A stretch of 5,292 bases of DNA. Source: Acidobacteriota bacterium (GTDB taxonomy: Bacteria > Acidobacteriota > Terriglobia > Terriglobales > Acidobacteriaceae). The stretch is taken from NCBI GenBank assembly GCA_021779695.1, contig JAJYAE010000308.1, forward strand, positions 1-5,292, given 5' to 3'. Made by a program: the position numbers and the translations under genes. The notes below the pieces were generated by a model. It searched no databases and was not told where the DNA came from. It saw nothing but the letters and a program-made list of their open reading frames with translations. Of the stretch, positions 1-5,292 are shown one piece after another; the first letter of the stretch is position 1; each line of letters opens with the position of its first letter.

Positions 1-969
1 CGCGCCAACGGCCGCCGCAAGGTGACCTGCATGACCAAAGACAACATCATGAAGAAGACCGATGGACTCTTCCATCAAGTTTTTGATGAAGTCGCCGCGC
101 AGTATCCGGATGTTGCAAACGAACACATGATCATCGACATCGGCGCAGCGCGCCTGGCAGACACCCCTGAGATGTTTGACGTGATTGTCACCCTCAATCT
201 CTATGGAGACATCATCTCTGACATCGCCGCGCAGGTTGCCGGCTCCGTCGGACTGGCTCCCTCTGCCAACATCGGGGAACATGCGGCAATGTTCGAAGCG
301 ATCCACGGCTCCGCGCCGCAAATCGCTGGACAGGGAATCGCAAATCCCTCCGGTCTGCTGCTCTCCGCCGTCATGATGCTGGTGCATGTTGGCCAGCCAC
401 AGGTGGCCGAGAAGATTCACAATGCGTGGCTGCGAACAATTGAAGAGGGCATCCATACGGCAGACATTTATGCGGAAACGATCAGTTCTGGCAGGGTGGG
501 CACCGAAGCGTTCGCCGATGCGGTCATTGAGCGCCTTGGACTTCAACCCCGTATGCTGGCTGCCGTTCACTACGGTGCCGAACAGGCGAAATCGCGGTCG
601 GAAGGGATCTGCTATACACGTCCGAGCGCAGCCGAAAAGCAACTGGTGGGCGTGGATGTCTTTCTGGACTGGCGGGGATCCAATCCCGACGAGTTGGGCG
701 AGAGACTGCGCGCAGCAGGGTCAGCCGATCTCTCACTCAGCATGATCACCAATCGCGGCGTGAAGGTCTGGCCCAACGGCATGCCGGAGACCTTCTGCAC
801 CGACCATTGGCGCTGCCGCTTTCACGCCCCCGCGGACACCCGCACTGCTCCGCAGGAGATTCTGGGTCTGCTCGGCCGCGTGCATGCGCTCGGCTTCGAC
901 TTCATCAAGACCGAGAACCTCTACACATTCGACGGCAAGGCTGGATACTCACTGGGCCAGGGGCAGTAG
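1..969 (+). CDS. icd: Isocitrate dehydrogenase, Thermus-type, 3' part (5' end outside window)
   Basis: Oxidatively decarboxylates isocitrate to 2-oxoglutarate in the cytosolic TCA cycle. The frame is open from the left edge, so the start is missing; 322 codons remain, against about 480-500 residues for Thermus-type enzymes. Counting from base 1, the catalytic Lys is K13 (TKDNIMK) and the metal-binding Asp residues are D46, D70 and D74 (IID, then GDIISD). These match E. coli Lys230, Asp283, Asp307 and Asp311, with identical 24- and 4-residue spacing. The nucleotide loop HGSAPQIAG lies at residues 102-110, followed by ANPSG. From about residue 216 (VGVDVF) to the stop lies the extra C-terminal domain of the T. 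thermophilus and Rickettsia type (MITNRG, DHWRCRF), which is absent from E. coli Icd. The cofactor is uncertain: the Lys-Tyr pair typical of NADP enzymes is Gln-Ile here. The C-terminal domain argues against isopropylmalate or tartrate dehydrogenase. Family is seen clearly; the symbol is by homology. Confidence 0.93.
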   Translation, partial: RANGRRKVTCMTKDNIMKKTDGLFHQVFDEVAAQYPDVANEHMIIDIGAARLADTPEMFDVIVTLNLYGDIISDIAAQVAGSVGLAPSANIGEHAAMFEAIHGSAPQIAGQGIANPSGLLLSAVMMLVHVGQPQVAEKIHNAWLRTIEEGIHTADIYAETISSGRVGTEAFADAVIERLGLQPRMLAAVHYGAEQAKSRSEGICYTRPSAAEKQLVGVDVFLDWRGSNPDELGERLRAAGSADLSLSMITNRGVKVWPNGMPETFCTDHWRCRFHAPADTRTAPQEILGLLGRVHALGFDFIKTENLYTFDGKAGYSLGQGQ

Positions 970-988
970 AGATCGGATGCTCGGGGTC

Positions 989-997
989 TGCTACCAT
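989..997 (+). promoter_or_regulatory. Possible extended -10 element upstream of the serine hydrolase gene
   Basis: The bases TGCTACCAT resemble an extended -10 (TGn followed by a 4/6 match to TATAAT). They lie 20 bases after the isocitrate dehydrogenase stop and about 70 bases before the hydrolase start. No recognisable -35 hexamer lies 16-18 bases upstream, so this is a weak candidate resting on one short motif. Alternatively the hydrolase is transcribed by read-through from the upstream gene. Confidence 0.22.
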
Positions 998-1019
998 AGC
1001 GCGGAATGCTCAAGCGCGG
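998..1019 (+). repeat. Two direct copies of AGCGCGG spaced 15 bases
   Basis: AGCGCGG occurs at 998-1004 and again at 1013-1019, just downstream of the possible -10 element. A small hairpin follows at 1022-1038 (GGCC-CTGA-GGCC, extended by a GC/GC pair across a bulged A). The repeats could be an operator or mere chance in GC-rich DNA; their position in the presumed leader is the only argument for function. The hairpin has no T-tract after it, so it is not a canonical terminator for the upstream gene. Confidence 0.25.
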
Positions 1020-1054
1020 TGGCAGGCCCTGAGGCCGCATTCAGCGCAACCCCT

Positions 1055-1058
1055 AGGA
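1055..1058 (+). promoter_or_regulatory. Ribosome binding site (AGGA) that decides the hydrolase start
   Basis: AGGA ends 8 bases before the ATG at 1067, which is good spacing. The alternative in-frame ATG at 1058 overlaps this AGGA and has no binding site of its own. The ATGs at 884 and 977 would put long unrelated sequence ahead of the signal peptide. Confidence 0.55.
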
Positions 1059-1066
1059 TGGCCAGA

Positions 1067-2467
1067 ATGGAGCTTGGCAAGAGATGTATTGGCACAGTCG
1101 TTGCCCTGTTGATTGGTTCAATTCCCGCTTTCACGCAGACCGTTGACACCATCGACCCTGCGATCAGGAGCCGCGTAGACCGCATCGCCGCACAGGTTCT
1201 CCGGCAGACCGGCGTGCCGTCCGCTTCCATCGCTATCGTCGATCACGGCAAGCTAGCCTATACTCACGCTTACGGCTTGTCGCGGCTGCAGCCCCCCACA
1301 CCGGCCACGCCCGCGATGCGCTACTCCATCGGCTCCATCTCCAAGCAGTTCACAGCCGCGGCAATCCTGCTCCTGCAACAGCAAGGCAAGCTCTCGCTCG
1401 ATGATGTGGTCGGCAAATACGTGCCAGGTCTCACCCGCGGAGATGAAGTCACCATCCGCCAGATTCTCTCGCACACCTCCGGCTACCAGGACTTTTGGCC
1501 CGAAGACTACGTCATGACTCCGATGCTGGAGCCCACCACGGCCGGGCAGATCCTGGACAAGTGGGCCAAAAAGCCGCTCGATTTTGAGCCCGGCACGCAA
1601 TGGCAGTACTCGAATACGAATTACGTCATCGCCGGCGCCATTGTCGAAAAGGTCAGCGGCCAGAGGCTGATGGACTTTCTCGATGAACACATTTTTCATC
1701 CACTGGGGATGCGCTCGGTGTGGAACTCCGACGAAGCCAGCCTCACACGCACTGATGCCACCGCCTACTATCGCCACGCCCTTGGGCCACTGCGCGTTGC
1801 ACCCAAAGAAGGCCGTGGCTGGATGTTTGCGGCCGGTGAGCTCGCCATGACAGCACACGACCTTGGCCTGTGGGACGCCAGCTTGCTGGCTAGGTCCGTA
1901 CTTGAGCCACAAAGCTACAACCAGATGTTCACCGATGTGAAACTGAAGAATGGCAAAGAGACTCACTACGGTCTTGGCGTCCAGGTGACAACCCTTGACG
2001 GGCATCGCGCGATTGAGCACTCCGGCGAGGTCTCAGGATTCGTTTCGGACAACGTTGTGATGATCGATGACGGCGTGGCCGTGGCCGTTCTCACGAATCA
2101 GGATGCCGTGGGTGCCGCTAGCACGATAGCCCGCCTGGCGGTCCCGGTCATCGCCGGCTATCCCCTGACCGCGTCGGAACAGCAGGCTCTCGACATCTAC
2201 CACGGCCTGCAGCACGGAACCATTGACCGAAGCCTGCTCGCGCCCAACCTGAGCGATTACTTCACGACGCAGGCCCTGGCGGATTTTCAATCAAGCCTTG
2301 CGCCACTGGGTGAGCCAATGAACTTTAAGCAGGTGGGCGAGCAGTTGCGCGGCGGCATGACCTTCCGCGCCTTCCGCATTACTTATCCTGATCGGCAGCT
2401 GATTTTGACAACCTATGCGTATCCGAACGGCAAGCTCGAGCAGTATCTTGTCGCTCCTTCGGAATAG
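1067..2467 (+). CDS. Secreted serine hydrolase, class C beta-lactamase/DD-peptidase (CubicO-like) family
   Basis: A 466-residue protein of the penicillin-binding, active-site serine fold (MEROPS S12-like). The N-terminus is a Sec-type signal peptide: a Lys/Arg start (ELGKR), a hydrophobic stretch at about residues 8-19, and cleavage probably near residues 21-24 (PAFTQ). All three catalytic motifs are present: S90-x-x-K93 in GSISKQFTA, Y181-S-N183, and H318-S-G320 in the place of the KTG box. The hydrolase core spans about residues 35-360. A further domain of about 100 residues (365 to the end), rich in predicted strand and not identified by me, closes the protein. The mature part has no Cys, so it is not a lipoprotein. 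The substrate cannot be read from sequence: the family includes D-amino-acid peptidases, esterases and beta-lactamases, and nothing here singles out antibiotic resistance. It lies 97 bases after the dehydrogenase and 109 before ffh, probably as its own unit. The start at 1067 rests on the AGGA site and the signal peptide. Confidence 0.9.
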   Translation: MELGKRCIGTVVALLIGSIPAFTQTVDTIDPAIRSRVDRIAAQVLRQTGVPSASIAIVDHGKLAYTHAYGLSRLQPPTPATPAMRYSIGSISKQFTAAAILLLQQQGKLSLDDVVGKYVPGLTRGDEVTIRQILSHTSGYQDFWPEDYVMTPMLEPTTAGQILDKWAKKPLDFEPGTQWQYSNTNYVIAGAIVEKVSGQRLMDFLDEHIFHPLGMRSVWNSDEASLTRTDATAYYRHALGPLRVAPKEGRGWMFAAGELAMTAHDLGLWDASLLARSVLEPQSYNQMFTDVKLKNGKETHYGLGVQVTTLDGHRAIEHSGEVSGFVSDNVVMIDDGVAVAVLTNQDAVGAASTIARLAVPVIAGYPLTASEQQALDIYHGLQHGTIDRSLLAPNLSDYFTTQALADFQSSLAPLGEPMNFKQVGEQLRGGMTFRAFRITYPDRQLILTTYAYPNGKLEQYLVAPSE

Positions 2468-2523
2468 GCGAACTCCAGCTCTACTTTGTGGCGGCCCAAA
2501 AGCTAGCGCCATCTGGTTCGGCC

Positions 2524-2542
2524 GGCTCCTGGCCAGGAGGCC
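2524..2542. other. Palindrome/hairpin between the hydrolase gene and ffh
   Basis: CTCCTGGCCAGGAG at 2526-2539 is a perfect 14-base palindrome. As RNA it can fold as a 5-bp stem with a GGCC loop, extended by two G-C pairs (2524-2525 with 2541-2542) across one bulged G. A TTTTT run lies at 2551-2555, eight bases after the stem, which is too far for a textbook intrinsic terminator. It could be a weak terminator for the hydrolase gene, a dimeric protein-binding site near the ffh promoter, or chance. Confidence 0.4.
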
Positions 2543-2558
2543 CCTTACGATTTTTCGA

Positions 2559-2564
2559 TACACT
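2559..2564 (+). promoter_or_regulatory. Possible -10 element (TACACT) for ffh
   Basis: TACACT matches TATAAT at 4 of 6 positions and sits in the locally AT-rich stretch before ffh. Transcription would begin about 7 bases downstream, leaving only some 5 bases of leader before the ATG. No -35 hexamer is recognisable at the usual distance (about 2535-2542 is AGGAGGCC). Low confidence: it rests on position and local AT-richness. Confidence 0.22.
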
Positions 2565-2576
2565 AAAGCTTAACTT

Positions 2577-3971
2577 ATGTTTGAAAATCTCACAGACAAG
2601 CTCCAGCGTGCCTTCAAGACCCTCCGGGGCCAGGGCACGCTCACTGAAGAAAACATCGTCGAGGCCCTCCGCGAGATTCGAGTGGCCCTGCTGGAAGCCG
2701 ACGTCAACCTGAACGTCGTCCGCGACCTCGTCGAACATATCCGGGCCAAGGCCGTGGGCGCTGAGGTGATGACGGCGCTCTCGCCATCCGAGCAGGTCAT
2801 CAAGATTGTGCGCGATGAGCTGATCGAGTTGCTTGGCCGCGACACGGCGCGCTTCAAATTTGCCTCGCAGCCGCCCACTGTCATTCTGATGGCCGGCCTG
2901 CAGGGCTCCGGCAAAACGACCACCAGCGGCAAGCTGGCCGCTTGGCTCAAGAAGGGCGGCCATCGTCCCATGCTCGTCTCAGTCGACGTCTACCGGCCGG
3001 CCGCGCGCGAGCAGTTGAAGGTCGTCGCCAAATCTATCGAGGCCCGTCTGTATGAGGGTGATCTGAAAGGCGAGACTGCCGGGCCGAAACTTGTCGAGCG
3101 GCTCGCCAGCGAAGCCCGCCGCGAAGCCCGCAACATGGGCTGCGACACGCTCATCGTGGACACCGCAGGCCGCCTGCACATCGACGAAGAGTTGATGACA
3201 GAGATGGAGCAGTTGAAGAAGCTGCTCAACCCGCAGGAGATTCTCTTCGTCGCCGACTCCATGACCGGCCAGGACGCCGTCAACTCCGCGCTCGACTTTC
3301 ACACGCGCCTTGGATTGACCGGCATCATCCTCACCAAGATGGACGGCGACGCGCGTGGCGGCGCGGCGCTCTCGATTCGCCACGTCACCGGCCAGCCGAT
3401 CAAATTCATCGGCGTGGGCGAAAAGCCCGATGCCTTCGAACCGTTCCATCCCGACCGCATCGTGAGCCGCATCCTCGGCATGGGCGACATGCTCTCGCTC
3501 ATCGAAAAGGCCGAGGAGAAGCTCAACCGCAAGAAGTCAGAAGAGTTCGCGAAGAAGGCGCTGCTCGGCGACGGCTTCTCGCTCGAGGACTTCCGCGAGC
3601 AGCTGCGCCAGATCAAGAAGCTCGGCTCCATGGAAAGCATTTTGAAGATGATGCCCTCCGTCGGTCCCTTCGCGGGCATGCAGCAGGCGGCCAAAAATGT
3701 GGACGAAAAGCAATTCGTGCGCCTTGAGGCCATCATCAACTCCATGACGCCCAAAGAGCGGCTGAACCACGAGATCATCTCCGGCTCGCGCCGCAAGCGC
3801 ATTGCCGCCGGATCCGGTACGAGCGTGCAGGACGTCAACCAGCTCCTGCGCCAGTACGCGCAGATGGCGCGCATGTTCAAGCAGATGGGCAAAGGCGGTC
3901 TTGCAAAATCGATGATGCGCGGCGGCATGGGTGCACTGGGCATGGGCGGCCGGCAGAAATTCGGGCGATAG
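2577..3971 (+). CDS. ffh: Signal recognition particle protein Ffh (SRP54 GTPase)
   Basis: Binds 4.5S RNA and hydrophobic signal sequences on translating ribosomes and, with FtsY, delivers them to the SecYEG translocon. The protein has 464 residues (E. coli Ffh has 453) and all three domains. The N domain is about 1-95, starting MFENLTDKLQ, the classic Ffh start. The G domain is about 96-295: P-loop GLQGSGKTT at 107-115, DVYRPAAREQL from 137, DTAGR at 195-199, TKMDGDARGG at 253-262, and GVGEKPD from 279. The methionine-rich M domain has the RNA-binding motif SGSRRKRIAAGSG at 402-414 and a tail with seven Met from the YAQM segment onward. The GDLKGE segment around 161-166 differs from E. coli. 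The start is firm: an in-frame TAA lies at 2571-2573 and the N-terminus aligns. The near upstream bases lack a convincing Shine-Dalgarno; the only AGGAGG (2535-2540) is 36 bases away in a hairpin. The next gene starts 3 bases after the stop. Confidence 0.98.
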   Translation: MFENLTDKLQRAFKTLRGQGTLTEENIVEALREIRVALLEADVNLNVVRDLVEHIRAKAVGAEVMTALSPSEQVIKIVRDELIELLGRDTARFKFASQPPTVILMAGLQGSGKTTTSGKLAAWLKKGGHRPMLVSVDVYRPAAREQLKVVAKSIEARLYEGDLKGETAGPKLVERLASEARREARNMGCDTLIVDTAGRLHIDEELMTEMEQLKKLLNPQEILFVADSMTGQDAVNSALDFHTRLGLTGIILTKMDGDARGGAALSIRHVTGQPIKFIGVGEKPDAFEPFHPDRIVSRILGMGDMLSLIEKAEEKLNRKKSEEFAKKALLGDGFSLEDFREQLRQIKKLGSMESILKMMPSVGPFAGMQQAAKNVDEKQFVRLEAIINSMTPKERLNHEIISGSRRKRIAAGSGTSVQDVNQLLRQYAQMARMFKQMGKGGLAKSMMRGGMGALGMGGRQKFGR

Positions 3972-3974
3972 AGA

Positions 3975-4631
3975 ATGAACCTCCTCCAGGACCAACTCGA
4001 CGCGATCACGGCCAACACCCGCCAACTGGTGCAGGCCGAACGGCTGGCCATCAGCGAGCGCTCTGTCGAAGAACTCTTCGCCACGGGCATCGAGGAACAC
4101 ATCCTGCCCGCAGGCGCCACGGCGCCCGAGTTCACGCTGCGAGACTCCAGCAACAAGCCCGTCCGCAGCGCAGACCTGCTCGCGCTCGGCCCGCTGGTCA
4201 TCAAGTTCTTTCGTGGGCGCTGGTGCCCTTATTGCATGACGGAACTGGAGGCGTGGCGCGACCTCTATGGCCAGATCCGCGAGCACGGTGCGCTGATGGT
4301 CGCCGTGAGCCCGCAAACACAGCGCCAGAGTGACTTCATGGTGGGCCAGCACGGACTGCCCTTCCCCGTCCTGCACGACGCGGGCAACGCGCTCGCCGCG
4401 CAGTTCGGCCTGGTCTACACCGTGCCCGACTATATGCGCGAGTACTACCGCTCAATTCTCGTCAATATCCCCTTTGTGAACGGTGATGAAAGCTGGCAGC
4501 TTCCGCTCCCCGCGACCTACGTCATCGGCCGCGACCGCAGGGTCCTCTTCGCAGAGGCGCATGCCGATTTCCGCGTCCGCCCCGAGCCGGAAGAAGCGCT
4601 GGCCACCGCGCTGGCTCTGCATGGGCGGTAA
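3975..4631 (+). CDS. Peroxiredoxin-like (AhpC/TSA, PRX-like 2) redox protein
   Basis: A 218-residue cytosolic thioredoxin-fold protein of the AhpC/TSA group. The first 40 or so residues are predicted helical, followed by the peroxiredoxin-type lead-in (AGATAPEFTLRDSSNKPV, about 46-63). The active site is FFRGRWCPYCMTEL, with C84 and C87 the only cysteines in the protein. Further family landmarks are SPQ near 114, FPVLHD near 131 and the C-terminal YVIGRDRRVLF ... FRVRPEPEE. The canonical PxxxTxxC is absent: the residues 7 and 3 before C84 are Lys and Gly. This is characteristic of the PRX-like 2 family, whose CxxC suggests thiol-disulfide exchange or peroxide reduction with an intramolecular disulfide. 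The true substrate is unknown. No signal peptide is seen. It begins 3 bases after the ffh stop with no good Shine-Dalgarno, so translation is probably coupled to ffh. Its own stop is 3 bases from that of the opposing gene. Confidence 0.88.
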   Translation: MNLLQDQLDAITANTRQLVQAERLAISERSVEELFATGIEEHILPAGATAPEFTLRDSSNKPVRSADLLALGPLVIKFFRGRWCPYCMTELEAWRDLYGQIREHGALMVAVSPQTQRQSDFMVGQHGLPFPVLHDAGNALAAQFGLVYTVPDYMREYYRSILVNIPFVNGDESWQLPLPATYVIGRDRRVLFAEAHADFRVRPEPEEALATALALHGR

Positions 4632-4634
4632 CAT

Positions 4635-5292
4635 TCAGCGTGAAGTTTTCAGGTCTGTCCCGTTTGGTTCCGTCTGCTTGCCTTGGGGCTTTTGGTACTG
4701 CAGGTTAAGAATTCCAAGTTGATAGCCGCTCTCATCTGGATACTTGAGTGAACTGCTGTCCTTGGGCGGCTTCTTGGCCATTGCAATGCGCCACGCCTCT
4801 GGCGCCTGCCACGGGTCATAGCCGGCATCGGCCACAAGAGACAAGGCAATGCGCCATCGTTGTTGCTCGAGTTGGATCGCTTCACTGTGCGCGGCATCAA
4901 GCTCAAGTAGTCCGAGGCCTGTGAAAAGGAACCCTGGGTTCAGAGCATTCGCGACACCTTCAAATGCCAGGACCTTTGAGGATGCAGTTGGACTTTGCAG
5001 AAGCAGCGCCACACCGTCGGCCATGAACGCCGCTAGTTCATCGTCATTTTGCAATCTCTCTGCAATGTGGCGAGGAACAAGGACAAGCCCTTCGGATGTG
5101 GCGACTGGCGTATCCACCGTTGGCGCGTCCACCGCAAAGAATCGGAAATTCAGTTTCGATGGATCACTGCTGGGCAGCGCCTTTTGATACGCGGGCACGA
5201 TTCGGTCGCCAACAAGCTGAATTCGTCCCTGCAACGCGCGATTCGCAGGAATCTTGTGCGATCTCTTCGTCAGTCCCAGATGTACCTTGCCA
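4635..5292 (-). CDS. M48-like protein with degenerate zinc site (C-terminal part; start beyond right edge)
   Basis: The reverse-strand frame is open to the window edge; 218 codons are visible and no start is required inside. A TTG at 5234 could be read as a start, but the frame continues upstream (GKVHLGLTKRSHKIPANRA) and aligns with the family, so the gene is taken as partial. Landmarks follow M48 metallopeptidases in order: a region like the RIGDRLV segment (GRIQLVGDRIV), FRFFAVDAP, then DTPVATSEGLVLVPRHIAERL in the place of NAFALPGGYIFVTRGLLERL, then NDDELAAFMADGVALLL, and finally VADAGYDPWQAPEAW. The zinc motif expected as AHEIAH reads ADGVAL (HExxH equivalent at 5004-5018), so both His ligands and the catalytic Glu are missing. 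A Glu at 4866-4868, 50 residues on, may be the former third ligand. The C-terminal 40 residues are hydrophilic and unassigned. Probably not a working protease; a structural or chaperone-like role is inference. The N-terminus, and any signal peptide, is outside the window. Confidence 0.75.
   Translation of the reverse strand, partial: GKVHLGLTKRSHKIPANRALQGRIQLVGDRIVPAYQKALPSSDPSKLNFRFFAVDAPTVDTPVATSEGLVLVPRHIAERLQNDDELAAFMADGVALLLQSPTASSKVLAFEGVANALNPGFLFTGLGLLELDAAHSEAIQLEQQRWRIALSLVADAGYDPWQAPEAWRIAMAKKPPKDSSSLKYPDESGYQLGILNLQYQKPQGKQTEPNGTDLKTSR

Noticed and set aside
884..1066. N-terminal extension of the serine hydrolase frame from the ATG at 884 or 977
   Set aside because: The 884 start would overlap the end of the isocitrate dehydrogenase gene by 86 bases. 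Both starts would bury the signal peptide inside the protein, and the AGGA-preceded ATG at 1067 places it correctly.
1334..1345. SxxK motif read as evidence of a beta-lactamase resistance gene
   Set aside because: SxxK, YSN and HSG are shared by the whole S12-like hydrolase superfamily; the HSG box and the extra C-terminal domain point to a general secreted hydrolase, with no evidence for antibiotic hydrolysis.
1253..2020. 255-codon open frame on the minus strand inside the hydrolase gene
   Set aside because: It is fully antisense to a gene with all its catalytic motifs, has no recognisable domain, and is explained by GC-rich codon use on the opposite strand.
2524..2555. Canonical Rho-independent terminator after the hydrolase gene
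   Set aside because: The stem is short and interrupted by a bulge, and the T-run starts eight bases after it; kept only as a palindrome of unknown role.
2488..2712. 74-codon plus-strand open frame running into ffh
   Set aside because: It overlaps the conserved N-terminus of Ffh in another frame, has no ribosome binding site and matches no family I recognise.
3299..4204. 301-codon open frame on the minus strand across ffh and the redox gene
   Set aside because: Its composition is skewed to Ser, Arg and Met, it shows no family motif, and it spans two well-supported genes; a shadow frame.
3537..4376. 279-codon open frame on the minus strand across ffh and the redox gene
   Set aside because: It is His-, Ala- and Glu-rich antisense sequence without domains and overlaps two confident genes; a shadow frame.
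4849..5187. 112-codon open frame on the plus strand opposite the M48-like gene
   Set aside because: It is Ser-rich low-complexity translation with no ribosome binding site, while the minus strand carries M48 framework similarity through the same bases.

Overview
This is a window of about 5.3 kb of moderately GC-rich bacterial DNA, roughly 50-68% GC in the lines I counted. It carries five protein-coding genes packed tightly together. No RNA gene, mobile element, CRISPR array or phage-like gene was seen. The protein style suggests a soil or acidophilic Acidobacteriota-type genome. The signs are a Thermus-type isocitrate dehydrogenase with an extra C-terminal domain, a secreted CubicO-like serine hydrolase, a YEGDLKGE-containing Ffh and a CPYC peroxiredoxin-like protein. 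This assignment rests on remembered family resemblance, not on a search, and is only moderately certain.

Layout from left to right: (1) The 3' two thirds of an isocitrate dehydrogenase gene (1-969, +) runs in from the left edge. (2) A 97-base gap holds a possible extended -10 element, a short direct repeat and a small hairpin. (3) A complete gene for an exported class C beta-lactamase/DD-peptidase-like serine hydrolase follows (1067-2467, +). (4) A 109-base gap holds a perfect 14-base palindrome, a T-run and a possible -10 element just before the next start codon. (5) ffh encodes the signal recognition particle GTPase (2577-3971, +). (6) Only 3 bases later comes a peroxiredoxin-like redox protein (3975-4631, +), probably translated from the ffh message. 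(7) Three bases after its stop lies the stop of a converging gene (4635-5292, -). That gene encodes an M48-like protein whose HExxH zinc site has been lost, and it runs off the right edge.

Functionally this is mostly housekeeping: central carbon metabolism, co-translational protein targeting and thiol redox. Beside it sit one secreted hydrolase, which is a plausible export client, and one likely pseudo-protease. I see no convincing undescribed multi-gene system. The points most worth a second look are the degenerate M48 active site, the non-canonical cofactor pocket of the isocitrate dehydrogenase, the coupling of ffh to a redox gene instead of rpsP, and the apparently leader-poor start of ffh.
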